The notes under the pieces are model-generated. The model worked only from the letters and a program-made list of their open reading frames with translations, did not search any database and was not told the origin of the DNA. Source: Duganella margarita (GTDB lineage: Bacteria > Pseudomonadota > Gammaproteobacteria > Burkholderiales > Burkholderiaceae_D). Taken from it: DNA of 64,000 nt. This document shows, piece after piece, positions 8,060 to 16,831 of the stretch (positions within the stretch are counted from its first letter, which is position 1; each line of letters begins with the position of its first letter). The DNA lies in assembly GCF_009857535.1 (NCBI RefSeq), contig NZ_WWCS01000005.1, positions 1 through 64,000 on the forward strand, read 5' to 3'. The position numbers were made by a program, and so were the translations under genes.

Positions 8060-8262
8060 ATTGCACCTCAAACTTTCTGCGACCGTGCTCCCTGTCTTAT
8101 ATTTTTGCCCACAAAACGGCACACCGGCGCGGTTTTCGGGGTACGAAAACGGCCGGAGGGCCCTGATTTGAACGCATTTGTATAAAGTATGGGTGCATCA
8201 GCCAGCTAATCCTTTAAAATTAGGTTGATTATAACTCTCTCTTTTTAAAAAGAATTCACCGT

Positions 8263-9999
8263 ATGCGCGCGTCACGTTTTTTTATTTCCACGCTTAAAGA
8301 AGCTCCGTCCGATGCCGAAGTCGTCAGCCATCAGTTAATGATGCGCGCCGGCATGATCAAACGCCTCGGTTCCGGTATCTACACCTACATGCCGATCGGC
8401 CTCAAAATCATCCGCAAGGTGGAAGCCATCGTGCGTGAAGAAATGAACCAATCGGGCGGCATCGAGCTGCTGATGCCCCTGATCCAGCCGGCCGAGCTGT
8501 GGCAGGAAACCGGCCGCTGGGACAAGATGGGCGCCGAACTGCTGCGCATCAAGGACCGTCACGGCCGCGAATTCGCCTTCCAGCCGACCGCCGAGGAAGT
8601 GATCACCGATGTGGTGCGGTCGGAAATCAAATCGTACCGTCAACTGCCGTTGAATTTTTACCACATCCAGACCAAATTCCGCGACGAACGCCGCCCACGC
8701 TTCGGCCTGATGCGCGGCCGCGAGTTCACCATGAAGGATGCGTACTCGTTCGACCGCGATCTGGCCGGCATGCAGGCTTCGTACAAGATCATGTATGACG
8801 CCTACACCCGTATTTTCAACCGGTTCGGTTTGAAGTTCCGTGCGGTAGCAGCCGATAACGGCGCCATCGGCGGCAGCGGCTCGCACGAATTCCACGTCAT
8901 CGCCAGCACCGGCGAAGACGCGCTGGTGTATTGCCCGACCTCGGACTACGCCGCCAATATGGAAGCGGCCGAAGCCCTGCCGGTCAACGCCACCCGCCCG
9001 GCCGCCGCGCAGCCGCTGAGCAAGGTCGAGACGCCCAACGCCACCAAGTGCGAACTGGTGGCCGAGCAGCTCAAGCTGCCGCTGGCGCAGACCGTCAAGA
9101 CGCTGGCGCTGACCGTCGAGACCGACACCGACGGCAAATTGGCTAAACAGTATTTCATGTTGTTGTTGCGTGGCGACCACGAACTGAACGAGGTCAAGGT
9201 CGGCAAAGTGCCGGGTCTGGCCGCGCACCGCTTCTCGACCGAAGCCGAGATCCTGGAAGTCTACGGCTGCGTGCCGGGCTACCTGGGGCCGATCGGCACC
9301 AAGGCGCCGGTCACCGTGGTGGCCGACCGCACGGTGGCCAACATGGCCGACTTCGTCTGCGGCGCGAACGACGCCGGCTACCACTACACCGGCGCCAACT
9401 GGGGCCGCGACTGTGCCGAGCCGGACCTGGTGCTGGACCTGCGCAACGTGGTCGAAGGCGACGCCTCGCCGGACGGCCAGGGCGTGCTGGCGATCGAGCG
9501 CGGCATCGAAGTCGGTCACGTGTTCCAGCTGGGCACGGCGTACTCGGAAGCCATGAAAGCCACCTTCCTGGACGAGAACGGCAAGCCGGCGCCGCTGCAG
9601 ATGGGCTGCTACGGCATTGGCGTAACGCGCATCCTGGGCGCCGCCATCGAGCAGAACTTCGACGACAAGGGCATCATCTGGCCGGCCTCGCTGGCGCCGT
9701 TCGAGCTGGTGCTGTGCCCGATGGGCATGGACCGCAGCGAAGCGGTCAAGCAAGCGGCCGAGCAGCTGTACGCCGACGCGGTGGCGGCCGGCATCGACGT
9801 CATCATCGACGACCGCGGCCAGCGTCCGGGGCAGATGTTCGCCGACTGGGAACTGATCGGCGTGCCGCACCGCGTGGTGATCGGCGACCGTGGCCTGAAG
9901 GAAGGCAACCTGGAATACCAGGGCCGCCGCGACACCGAAGCGACCGCCGTGCCGGTGGCCGAGGTGCTGGCCTTCATCAAAGGCAAAATGGCGCAGTGA
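8263..9999 (+). CDS. proS: Prolyl-tRNA synthetase
   Basis: ProRS charges tRNA-Pro. The 578-residue length fits the bacterial class II form, which carries an INS editing domain between motifs 2 and 3. Seen directly: the N-terminal [19 protein letters not shown] signature, motif 1 region ([16 protein letters not shown]), motif 2 ([18 protein letters not shown]), an editing domain around 225-400, motif 3 ([18 protein letters not shown]) near 447-464, and the C-terminal anticodon-binding domain ([10 protein letters not shown] through [10 protein letters not shown]). The stop TGA overlaps the start ATG of the following transglycosylase gene. The upstream 203 bp are shared with the divergent rppH. 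Confidence 0.97.
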   Translation: MRASRFFISTLKEAPSDAEVVSHQLMMRAGMIKRLGSGIYTYMPIGLKIIRKVEAIVREEMNQSGGIELLMPLIQPAELWQETGRWDKMGAELLRIKDRHGREFAFQPTAEEVITDVVRSEIKSYRQLPLNFYHIQTKFRDERRPRFGLMRGREFTMKDAYSFDRDLAGMQASYKIMYDAYTRIFNRFGLKFRAVAADNGAIGGSGSHEFHVIASTGEDALVYCPTSDYAANMEAAEALPVNATRPAAAQPLSKVETPNATKCELVAEQLKLPLAQTVKTLALTVETDTDGKLAKQYFMLLLRGDHELNEVKVGKVPGLAAHRFSTEAEILEVYGCVPGYLGPIGTKAPVTVVADRTVANMADFVCGANDAGYHYTGANWGRDCAEPDLVLDLRNVVEGDASPDGQGVLAIERGIEVGHVFQLGTAYSEAMKATFLDENGKPAPLQMGCYGIGVTRILGAAIEQNFDDKGIIWPASLAPFELVLCPMGMDRSEAVKQAAEQLYADAVAAGIDVIIDDRGQRPGQMFADWELIGVPHRVVIGDRGLKEGNLEYQGRRDTEATAVPVAEVLAFIKGKMAQ

Positions 10000-10670
10000 T
10001 GTACCGCAGCCGTCATTCCCGCGCAGGCGGGAATCCATGCGGCGCCACTGCGGCCGCCCGGCATGGGCTCCCGCGTGCGCGGGCGCGACGGTGGTGGCTG
10101 GCGCTGGTGCTGGCATGCGCCGCACCGCTGGCGCTGGCCGGCAACCAGAAGGAAGAAGCGCTGGCCGACTCGGTGCGGCTGGCGCTGTCGAACGCGATCA
10201 AGGATGCGACGCCGCCGACCCCGAGTTTCCGCAACCCGTCGGACGAGGCGCGCTACCGCAACTGGCTCGACACCATGTCCTACCGTCTCCAGCGCAAGCT
10301 GGCCGACCAGCAGACCCGCACCGAATTCCTCGCCACCGTCTGGTATGAAGCGCGCCGCGCCGGGCTTGATCCGGGCATGGTGCTGGGCCTGATCCAGGTG
10401 GAGTCGGCCTACCGCAAGTACGCGGTGTCGATCGTCGGCGCGCGCGGCTACATGCAGGTGATGCCGTTCTGGACCAATGTGATCGGCGACCGCAACCGCA
10501 GCGCGCTGTTCAATATGCAGACCAACCTGCGCTACGGCTGCTCGATCCTGCGCATGTACCTCGACATGGAAGCCGGCAATGTCTACCTGGCGCTGGGCCG
10601 CTACAACGGCAGCCGCGGCAAGCCGGAATACCCGAACGCGGTGCTGGCCGCGTGGAATAACTGGAAATAA
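9999..10670 (+). CDS. Lytic transglycosylase (SLT family) with a repeat-derived N-terminus
   Basis: A 223-residue lytic murein transglycosylase of the SLT/MltE fold acting on periplasmic peptidoglycan. The catalytic Glu is E135 in GLIQVESAYR, followed by the typical ARGYMQVMPFW and the C-terminal YNGSRGKPEYPNAV. A hydrophobic export segment lies at 32-47 (WWLALVLACAAPLALAG). Residues about 5-31 are translated from a dRS3-like dispersed palindrome (SRHSRAGGNP...), giving an unusually long basic n-region. No other ATG, GTG or TTG start gives a signal peptide, and the ATG overlaps the proS stop (TGATG), so coupled translation from 9999 is the best reading. Whether the repeat-coded part is retained in the protein is untested. 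Confidence 0.82.
   Translation: MYRSRHSRAGGNPCGATAAARHGLPRARARRWWLALVLACAAPLALAGNQKEEALADSVRLALSNAIKDATPPTPSFRNPSDEARYRNWLDTMSYRLQRKLADQQTRTEFLATVWYEARRAGLDPGMVLGLIQVESAYRKYAVSIVGARGYMQVMPFWTNVIGDRNRSALFNMQTNLRYGCSILRMYLDMEAGNVYLALGRYNGSRGKPEYPNAVLAAWNNWK
10012..10092. repeat. dRS3-like palindromic repeat, one arm degenerate
   Basis: ATTCCC-GCGCAGGC-GGGAAT lies at 10015-10034, followed about 35 bp later by a decayed inverted partner (CTCCCGCGTGCGCGGGCGCGACGG, 10069-10092). The pattern matches the complete copies at 25645, 39489 and 44162. This copy lies inside the start of the lytic transglycosylase gene. Confidence 0.8.
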
Positions 10671-10741
10671 AAAAACCGGGGTCAGTTCTGCCAAACGTAC
10701 ACGAGCTCATGTACAAATGGCAGAACTGACCCCGGGTTTTA
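10671..10741. repeat. About 70-bp palindrome between convergent genes; possible bidirectional terminator
   Basis: The arms GGGGTCAGTTCTGCCA and TGGCAGAACTGACCCC are exact reverse complements. They enclose a further near-palindrome (GTACACGAGCTC / GAGCTCATGTAC) and are flanked by A-run and T-run ends. The element sits exactly between the converging transglycosylase and SWIB genes, so it could end transcription in both directions. The GGGGTC/GACCCC ends recall the palindrome at 32163-32192, suggesting a second dispersed repeat type. Confidence 0.75.
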
Positions 10742-10759
10742 CGCGCGGGCGCGCGGTGC

Positions 10760-11146
10760 TTATTTCAGGTGATCGGAAATGAGCTTGGTCATTTCGAACA
10801 TGGAAACCTGGGCTTTGCCGCCGAAAACGGCTTTCAGCTTGTCGTCCGCATTGATGTTGCGACGGTTGGCCGGGTCTTGCAGATCGAGCTTCTTAATGTA
10901 ATCCCACACTTTTTTGGTCACTTCGGTGCGCGGCAGAGGCTCGGCGCCGACGATCGCGGCCAGCGATGCGGATGGGGTCAACGCTTTCATGAAGGCGGCG
11001 TTTGGCTTGCGTGCTGCCGGTGCTGCTTTTTTCACTGCTGGCTTCGCTGCAGGTTTCGCTGCGGCTGGTGCTGCTGCTTTCTTTGCGGCCGGTTTGGCCG
11101 CAGGCTTCTTAGCGGGTGCTGCTGGGGTTTTTTTGGCTGTTGCCAT
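10760..11146 (-). CDS. SWIB/MDM2-domain protein with an Ala/Lys/Pro tail
   Basis: A 128-residue protein. Residues 1-48 are a low-complexity Lys/Ala/Pro tail (repeats of KPAAK, as in histone H1-like proteins). Residues about 50-128 form a SWIB domain (TPSASLAAIVG, LPRTEVTKKVWDYIKKLDLQDPANRR, INADDKLKAVFGG, MFEMTKLISDHLK). SWIB domains are best known from chromatin remodelling in eukaryotes and also occur in chlamydiae and betaproteobacteria. The basic tail suggests nucleoid or DNA association here. A GAGG Shine-Dalgarno precedes the ATG at 11146. It is monocistronic, with the palindrome at 10671-10741 downstream. Confidence 0.88.
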   Translation of the reverse strand: MATAKKTPAAPAKKPAAKPAAKKAAAPAAAKPAAKPAVKKAAPAARKPNAAFMKALTPSASLAAIVGAEPLPRTEVTKKVWDYIKKLDLQDPANRRNINADDKLKAVFGGKAQVSMFEMTKLISDHLK

Positions 11147-11258
11147 ATTCGAGCCTCCTTAACGAACACATGGAAAATTGCGCAATTGATCGCACCGGCT
11201 AATATTGGTGGGGATTTAACCTGCACGCAAGTGTTTTTCGCGTTTTTTCCCGGAAACA

Positions 11259-11294
11259 CCACGTAAACACGGGGCGTACGCCCGGTTTACGTGG
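11259..11294. repeat. Strong inverted repeat between ffh and the SWIB gene
   Basis: CCACGTAAAC (11259-11268) pairs with GTTTACGTGG (11285-11294). The centre holds a second palindrome, GGGCGTACGCCC. It lies about 45 bp past the ffh stop on the minus strand and upstream of the SWIB gene. There is no T-run on either side, so I call it a hairpin that might end ffh transcripts rather than a classic terminator. Confidence 0.55.
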
Positions 11295-11338
11295 GGCAGC
11301 GCGCTTTCGGCGCGGCTGTGTCGCCCTTAAGGGAGGGC

Positions 11339-12706
11339 TTAGCGCATGCCCGGCATCATGCCCTTCATCGAGCGCATCATCTTCATCATGCCGCCGCCGG
11401 ACAGTTTTTTCATCATGGTCTGCATCTGTTCGAACTGGTTCAGCATGCGGTTGACCTCTTGCACCTGCACCCCGGCGCCGGCCGCGATGCGGCGTTTGCG
11501 GGTGGCCTTGATCAGTTCCGGCTTGGCGCGTTCAGCCTTGGTCATCGAGTCGATGATGCCGACCATGCGCCGCACCTGCTTGTCGGCCTGGTCCATGTTG
11601 GCGTTGCCGGCGGCCTGCTGGAACTGCGCCGGCAGCTTGTCGACCAGGCTGGCCATGCCGCCCATTTTCTTCATCTGGCCCAGCTGCGCCTTGAAGTCGT
11701 TCATGTCAAATTTGCCACCCGATTTGACCTTGGCGGCCAGGTCGGCGGCGGCCTTGGCGTCGACGCCCTTGCGCGCTTCTTCCACCAGCGCCAGGATGTC
11801 GCCCATGCCCAGCACGCGGTTGGCCATGCGGGTCGGGTCGAAGGCTTCCAGCCCGTCCAGCTTTTCCGAGACGCCGGCAAACTTGATCGGCTTGCCGGTA
11901 ATGTGACGCACCGACAGCGCCGCACCGCCGCGCGAGTCGCCGTCCAGCTTGGTCAGCACGATGCCGGTCAGCGGCAGCGCGTCGTTGAAGGCCTTGGCGG
12001 TGTTGATGGCGTCCTGGCCCAGCATGGCGTCGACCACGAACAGGGTTTCGATCGGCTTGACCGCGCTGTGCACGGCGGCGATCTCTTTCATCATCTCTTC
12101 ATCGATACCCAGGCGGCCGGCGGTGTCGATGATCAGTACGTCGTGGTAGTGCTTCTTGGCCCAGTCCAGCGCCGCCAGCGCGATGTCGACCGGCTTGTCC
12201 TGCGCGGTGGACGGGAAGAAGTCGGCGCCCACTTGCGCGGTCACCGATTGCAGCTGGGCGATCGCGGCCGGACGATACACGTCGGCCGAGACGGTCAGCA
12301 CTTTCTTTTTCTTTTCTTCCTTCAGGTACTTGGCCAGCTTGCCGACGGTGGTGGTTTTACCCACACCTTGCAGACCGGCCATCAGGATGATGGCGGGCGG
12401 CTGCTGGGCAAAGCTCAGCTGCGCCGCTTCCGGACCGAGGTCGGCGCCCATCAGGGCGGCCAGCTCGCGCTGTACCACGCCGACCAGCGCCTGGCCGGGC
12501 GACAGCGAGGACAGCACTTCCTCGCCGAGGGCTTTTTCCTTGACGCGGGCGATGAAGTCGCGCACGGCCGGCAGGGCGACGTCGGCCTCCAGCAGCGCCA
12601 TGCGCACTTCGCGCAGCATTTCGGCGGTGTTGGTTTCGGTCAGGCGGGCCTCGCCGCGCATGGTCTTGACGACCTTGGCGAGGCGTTGAGTCAGATTATC
12701 TAGCAT
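11339..12706 (-). CDS. ffh: Signal recognition particle protein Ffh
   Basis: Ffh binds 4.5S RNA and the signal sequences of nascent inner-membrane proteins and delivers ribosomes to FtsY. The 455-residue protein has the N domain (MLDNLTQRLAKVVKTMRGEARLTE), GTPase motif G1 (GLQGVGKTTT, 111-120), the DTAGRLG and TKLDGDSRGG motifs, and a Met-rich M domain ending in repeated GGMMKMM/MKGMMPGMR. The longer in-frame ATG at 12829 would add 41 unconserved residues, so 12706 is used. In related bacteria ffh is next to the ccsA/ypjD-like gene; here a 4.9-kb block separates them. Confidence 0.97.
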   Translation of the reverse strand: MLDNLTQRLAKVVKTMRGEARLTETNTAEMLREVRMALLEADVALPAVRDFIARVKEKALGEEVLSSLSPGQALVGVVQRELAALMGADLGPEAAQLSFAQQPPAIILMAGLQGVGKTTTVGKLAKYLKEEKKKKVLTVSADVYRPAAIAQLQSVTAQVGADFFPSTAQDKPVDIALAALDWAKKHYHDVLIIDTAGRLGIDEEMMKEIAAVHSAVKPIETLFVVDAMLGQDAINTAKAFNDALPLTGIVLTKLDGDSRGGAALSVRHITGKPIKFAGVSEKLDGLEAFDPTRMANRVLGMGDILALVEEARKGVDAKAAADLAAKVKSGGKFDMNDFKAQLGQMKKMGGMASLVDKLPAQFQQAAGNANMDQADKQVRRMVGIIDSMTKAERAKPELIKATRKRRIAAGAGVQVQEVNRMLNQFEQMQTMMKKLSGGGMMKMMRSMKGMMPGMR

Positions 12707-12822
12707 GGTGATCGATCGCTTGGTGATGGCGCCGGCCGCAGGGCCGGACAATGGTCGCCATTTTACCGCATCGTCCGGCCGCCGGTCGATTTGCGGGATT
12801 GCAAAAAAAGTACGGTTTCCCG

Positions 12823-12851
12823 TTGACAATAAAAGTCGGCTGGCGCATGGT
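12823..12851 (+). promoter_or_regulatory. Possible promoter of the DUF898/M48 pair
   Basis: A consensus -35 TTGACA (12823-12828) is followed after 17 bp by CATGGT, a weak -10, in the 178-bp gap between the divergent ffh and DUF898 genes. The -35 is convincing but the -10 is poor. Confidence 0.35.
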
Positions 12852-12884
12852 GTTGCTTTCTATTTAATGAGCCGGGAGAGGTGT

Positions 12885-13940
12885 ATGGAGCAGTTACTGG
12901 AGCCGGCCGCGCCGGCCGCAGGCCGTGTGGCGCTGGACGTTCCGCAGCGCATCAAGTTTCACGCCAGCGGCAGCGAGTATTTCCGCATCTGGATCGTCAA
13001 TTTGCTGCTGACGATCGCCACGCTGGGTATTTATTCGGCCTGGGCCAAAGTGCGGCGCAACCAGTATATGTACTCGTGCACCGAGCTGGCCGGCGCCAGC
13101 TTCGAGTACCACGGCCGGCCGATGGCCATCCTTAAGGGGCGCATCATCGCGCTGCTACTGATCGGCGGCTACAACCTGGCGCTGCGGGTGTCGCCGCTGG
13201 CCGGGCTGGTGATGTTCGTGCTGCTGGCGGCGGTGATGCCGTGGCTGGTCTGGAACAGCCTGAAGTTCCGCCTGTTCTACACCAGCTACCGCGGTATTCG
13301 CTTCGGTTTCGGCGGCTCCACCAAGGCGGCGTACTTCCACTTCCTGGTGCTGCCGCTGCTGTACCTGGTGACGCTGACGCTGGCGCTGCCGTTCGTGCAC
13401 CAGCGCATCAAGCGCTTCCAGCACACCGAAAGCCGTTACGGCACCCAGCACTTCGGCTTCGACGCCACGGTGGGCAGCTTCTACAAGCGCTACGGCATTC
13501 TGCTGGCGCTGATCGCCGGCGGCGGCGTGCTGTCCGCCGTGGTCGGCGCGCTGTTGCGCGGCGCGGGCCAGCCGGCGCCGGTAACCATTGTGGCCTCAAT
13601 CGCGGTCGGCTACGTGTGGCTGTTCCTGCTGATTCCGCTGTTCATGAATATGATCCAGAACCTGATCTGGAACCACACCAGCCTGGGAGTACACCGCTTC
13701 AGCTCGGACATGAAGTGGGGCAAGGTGGTGGCGATCACGCTGAACAACGTGCTGGCCATCGTCGTCACGCTAGGCCTGTTTACGCCGTTCGCGGTGGTGC
13801 GCTGGCAGCGCTATCACCTGGAGTCGATCGCGCTGCTGCCGGGCGGCAGCCTGGACGAATTCGTCTCCGGCCAGGATGACGCAGTGTCGGCTACCGGCAT
13901 CGGCGCCACCGACATGCTGGACTTCGACCTGTCGATGTGA
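12885..13940 (+). CDS. YjgN-like DUF898 inner-membrane protein
   Basis: A 351-residue polytopic membrane protein of the DUF898 (YjgN) family, function unknown. The repeated hallmark WAKVRRNQYMY...YSAWAK (about 46-65) and FTPFAVVRWQRYHLESI (about 300-317) are visible. About seven hydrophobic segments lie between 35 and 310, and the family pattern GTQHFGFD occurs near 180. I use the ATG at 12885, preceded by GGGAGAGG, instead of upstream in-frame starts that overlap ffh. The stop overlaps the next gene's ATG, so it forms an operon with the M48 protease. Proteins of this type are often encoded next to such proteases. Confidence 0.86.
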   Translation: MEQLLEPAAPAAGRVALDVPQRIKFHASGSEYFRIWIVNLLLTIATLGIYSAWAKVRRNQYMYSCTELAGASFEYHGRPMAILKGRIIALLLIGGYNLALRVSPLAGLVMFVLLAAVMPWLVWNSLKFRLFYTSYRGIRFGFGGSTKAAYFHFLVLPLLYLVTLTLALPFVHQRIKRFQHTESRYGTQHFGFDATVGSFYKRYGILLALIAGGGVLSAVVGALLRGAGQPAPVTIVASIAVGYVWLFLLIPLFMNMIQNLIWNHTSLGVHRFSSDMKWGKVVAITLNNVLAIVVTLGLFTPFAVVRWQRYHLESIALLPGGSLDEFVSGQDDAVSATGIGATDMLDFDLSM

Positions 13941-14962
13941 TGGACGAACGTCTTCTGAGCCCGGCCGTGGAAGCGAGCTACTTCGACGGCCGCACGTCGC
14001 GCCTGTACCGGGTGACGCTGGCGGTGCACGACGGCGTGGCGCAAGTGCGCGGCGAAGCCAGGCGCGACAGCCCGCTGGGCGAGTTACGCGTCTCCGAACG
14101 CAGCCAGCGCGCGCTGCGCAAGGTGACGTTCCCGGACGGCGCCTACCTGGAAGTGCGTGACCTGGCCGGCATGACGGCGCTGCTGCATACCACCGGCCAC
14201 AGCGACAGCTGGGTGGTGCGCATCCAGCACAGCTGGCGCGGCGCGCTGGCCGCCGCCGCCGGCACGCTGGCGCTGGTGGGACTCGGTTATGTCTACGTGC
14301 TGCCGGTGGCGGCCGACTGGCTGGCGCGCATCATGCCGCCCAGCATGGAGCACCAGCTGGGGCAGGGCGTGCTGGCCTTGCTGGACCAGCGCGTGTTCCA
14401 GCCGTCGCGCTTTTCCGATCAGCGCATGGCGGAGCTGACCGCACGTTTCCGCCAGCTGCAACCGCCAACTGGCGGCGCCCCCGACTGGCGGCTGGTGTTT
14501 CGCCACAGCCGCATCGGCCCCAACGCTTTCGCGCTGCCGTCGGGCGACATCGTGCTGACCGACGAAATGGTGCGCCTGCTGAAGGACGACGAGGCGGTGA
14601 TGGGCGTGCTGGCGCACGAGCTGGGCCATCTGCACCAGCACCACATGACGCGCCGCGTCATCCAGGGCGCGGTGGTGACGGCCGGCGCGGCGATGCTGTT
14701 CGGCGACGTGTCGTCGCTGCTGACGACGGCGCCGGCCGCGCTGCTGGACATGAAGTATTCGCGCGACGCCGAACGCGAGGCCGACGACTACGCGATCGCC
14801 ATGCTGCGCCACAACGGCATTCCACTGGCACACCTGGCGGCCGTGTTCGAGCAGTTCCAGAAGCTGGAGCACGAGCACGGTGTGCAGATGAACGCCTACC
14901 TGTCCAGCCATCCGGCCACCGACGAGCGCATCGCCCATGTGCGCGCCGCCATGCGGCAGTAG
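13940..14962 (+). CDS. M48-family zinc metalloprotease, membrane-anchored
   Basis: A 340-residue protease. The zinc motif HELGH lies at 226-230, with the third ligand Glu downstream in DAEREADDYA, followed by a C-terminal SSHPATDERIAH typical of M48C proteins. An N-terminal region of about 95 residues forms a small beta-rich domain, then one membrane segment lies near 103-124 (AAAAGTLALVGLGYVYVLPVAA). The protease domain is therefore probably periplasmic. The GTG at 13937 is an alternative start; the ATG at 13940 overlaps the DUF898 stop and is preferred. Coupling with a DUF898 gene suggests a shared envelope role, not further defined by sequence. Confidence 0.86.
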   Translation: MDERLLSPAVEASYFDGRTSRLYRVTLAVHDGVAQVRGEARRDSPLGELRVSERSQRALRKVTFPDGAYLEVRDLAGMTALLHTTGHSDSWVVRIQHSWRGALAAAAGTLALVGLGYVYVLPVAADWLARIMPPSMEHQLGQGVLALLDQRVFQPSRFSDQRMAELTARFRQLQPPTGGAPDWRLVFRHSRIGPNAFALPSGDIVLTDEMVRLLKDDEAVMGVLAHELGHLHQHHMTRRVIQGAVVTAGAAMLFGDVSSLLTTAPAALLDMKYSRDAEREADDYAIAMLRHNGIPLAHLAAVFEQFQKLEHEHGVQMNAYLSSHPATDERIAHVRAAMRQ

Positions 14963-14978
14963 CGAGGCGCTGCGGCGA

Positions 14979-15007
14979 TAGGCAAGACCGGTTGACCTTG
15001 GTATGAT
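14979..15007 (+). promoter_or_regulatory. Predicted promoter of the ABC transporter operon
   Basis: TAGGCA (14979-14984) and TATGAT (15002-15007) are 17 bp apart. The predicted start point is near 15014, and AGGAG is at 15025, 10 bp before the ATG of the binding-protein gene. Confidence 0.45.
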
Positions 15008-15035
15008 TTCCGAACAACACATACAGGAGAGACGG

Positions 15036-16004
15036 ATGAACCTCAAAGCAATCTGCATCGCGGCGGCCATCGCTGCCGCGTCGGCCCCGGCCTCGGCCCA
15101 GGAAGTGGTCCGGCTGGGCAACCTGAAATTCGCCCACTACGGCGCCGTCTCCTATATCAAGGAAATCGCCCCCAAGTGCGGCATCAAGGTCGAGGAGCGG
15201 GTGTTTGCCAAGGGCCTGGACGTGATGCAGGCGATTATCGCTGGCGAACTCGATGTCGGCACCACCGCGTCCGAGGCGGCGATTTCCGGCCGCGCCGGCG
15301 GCGCACCGATCTACGTGGTAGCCGGCTTCGCCAAGGGCGGCGCCATGCTGGTCGGGCGCGCCGACCTGAAGCTCAAGGCTGTCAAGGACCTGAAAGGGAA
15401 GAAGGTCGGCGTCACCCGCGGCGGTATTCAGGAAGTGCTGCTGCTGGCCGAACTGCAGCAGAACGGCCTGACCTTTTCCGATCAGCCCGGCAAGGATGTG
15501 CAGCTGGTGTTTCTGGCCTACGCCGATCTGAACCAGGCGCTGCTGGGCAAGCAGATCGACGCCATGATGCAGTCCGAACCGCAATCATCGCAGGCTATCA
15601 ACAAGGGCTTCGGCAGCGAGATCATCAAGCCCTACGACACGCCGATCGGCGAGCCGGTGCGCACCATGGTGATGACCGAGAAGTTCTATAAAGAGAAGCG
15701 GCCGCTGGCCGAGAAGTTCATGAACTGCTTCGTCCAGGCCACCAAGACCTTCATCGACAACAAGGCCGTCGCCGAAAAGTATGTGCGCGAGGTGGTGTTC
15801 AAGGGCCAGATCACCAAGGACGATTTTGACGATGCCATCGGCAACTCGCCATACAGCTACGACATCACGCCGGAGCACATCCAGACCACCACCGACGTCA
15901 TGGTCAAGACCGGCGTCGGCCGCATGAGCAAGCCGCCGGTGGCCAAGGATTGGGTCAAGACCGATTTGCTGGAAGCGGCCAAGAAGTCGCTGGGCGTTAA
16001 ATAA
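15036..16004 (+). CDS. ABC transporter substrate-binding protein, NMT1/TauA type
   Basis: A 322-residue periplasmic binding protein. The signal peptide is MNLKAICIAAAIAAASAPASA. Core features are of the NMT1/SsuA/TauA fold: GLDVMQAIIAGELDVGTTA near 60-78 and DLKGKKVGVTRGGIQEVL near 120-138, with the QSEPQSSQAI segment near 180. Family members bind sulfonates, nitrate, pyrimidine precursors or aromatic acids, and the sequence does not fix the ligand. The start at 15036 has AGGAGA upstream and a clean signal peptide. The following permease start overlaps its stop by one base. It is the first gene of a three-gene transporter operon. Confidence 0.9.
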   Translation: MNLKAICIAAAIAAASAPASAQEVVRLGNLKFAHYGAVSYIKEIAPKCGIKVEERVFAKGLDVMQAIIAGELDVGTTASEAAISGRAGGAPIYVVAGFAKGGAMLVGRADLKLKAVKDLKGKKVGVTRGGIQEVLLLAELQQNGLTFSDQPGKDVQLVFLAYADLNQALLGKQIDAMMQSEPQSSQAINKGFGSEIIKPYDTPIGEPVRTMVMTEKFYKEKRPLAEKFMNCFVQATKTFIDNKAVAEKYVREVVFKGQITKDDFDDAIGNSPYSYDITPEHIQTTTDVMVKTGVGRMSKPPVAKDWVKTDLLEAAKKSLGVK

Positions 16005-16831
16005 TGGCAGCCGCTTCTTCGTCGTGGCGGCAGCTCGCCATCGGCCTGGTGCTGCCGGCCGTGGTGGTGGCCTTGTGGCAGACGGTGGCGGTGATGGGCT
16101 GGGTCAATCCGCAGGTGCTGCCGTCGCCGCTGGCGGTGGCGGAGAAGTGGGTCGCCTATCTGCTGCCGTTGCAGCCTTACGATGCGGCGGCCGGCAGCTG
16201 GCTGCACTGGGCCGTCTCCGGCGAGCTGATCACCGACTCCATCAGCAGCCTGTACCGGGTAGTGGTCGGCTTCCTGATCGGCGGCGGGCTGGCGCTGCCG
16301 CTCGGTCTGGCCATGGGCATGAGCAACCGCGTCTACGACTGGTTCAACGTGTTGGTGCAGATGGTGCGGCCGATTCCGCCGATTGCCTATATTCCGCTGT
16401 CGATGCTGTGGTTCGGGCTGGGCAATCCGCCGGCGGTGTTTTTGATCGCGCTGGGGGCGTTCTTCCCGGTGCTGATGAATACCATTGCCGGTGTGCGCCA
16501 GGTCGACGGTATTTATATCCGCGCTGCCCGTAACCTGGGCGCGTCCGGCTTCACCATGTTTACCCGGGTGATTCTGCCGGCAGCCGTGCCCTACATCCTG
16601 TCCGGCGTGCGGATCGGCATCGGCACCGCCTTCATCGTGGTGATCGTGGCCGAGATGGTGGCGGTGAATAACGGCCTCGGCTTCCGCATCCTGGAGGCGC
16701 GCGAATACTTCTGGTCCGACAAAATCATCGCCGGCATGATCACCATCGGCCTGATCGGCCTGGCGATCGACGTCGCCATGAACAAGCTGAATAACCATCT
16801 GCTGCGCTGGCACCGCGGCCTGGAGAACTGA
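16004..16831 (+). CDS. ABC transporter permease, NitT/TauT type
   Basis: A 275-residue inner-membrane permease with about six membrane segments. The BPD_transp_1 core is followed by the cytoplasmic EAA-type loop around ARNLGASGFTMFTRVILPAAVPYILSGVRIGIG (near 170-205), which contacts the ATPase. The N-terminus is short and hydrophobic (LAIGLVLPAVVVALW). The opening ATG overlaps the TAA of the binding-protein gene and the stop overlaps the ATG of the ATPase gene, so all three are co-translated. It forms the translocation channel, probably as a homodimer. Confidence 0.92.
   Translation: MAAASSSWRQLAIGLVLPAVVVALWQTVAVMGWVNPQVLPSPLAVAEKWVAYLLPLQPYDAAAGSWLHWAVSGELITDSISSLYRVVVGFLIGGGLALPLGLAMGMSNRVYDWFNVLVQMVRPIPPIAYIPLSMLWFGLGNPPAVFLIALGAFFPVLMNTIAGVRQVDGIYIRAARNLGASGFTMFTRVILPAAVPYILSGVRIGIGTAFIVVIVAEMVAVNNGLGFRILEAREYFWSDKIIAGMITIGLIGLAIDVAMNKLNNHLLRWHRGLEN

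Noticed and set aside
12705..12884. Extended start of the DUF898 protein overlapping ffh
   Set aside because: The added 60 residues are unlike the family. The ATG at 12885 has a good ribosome site.
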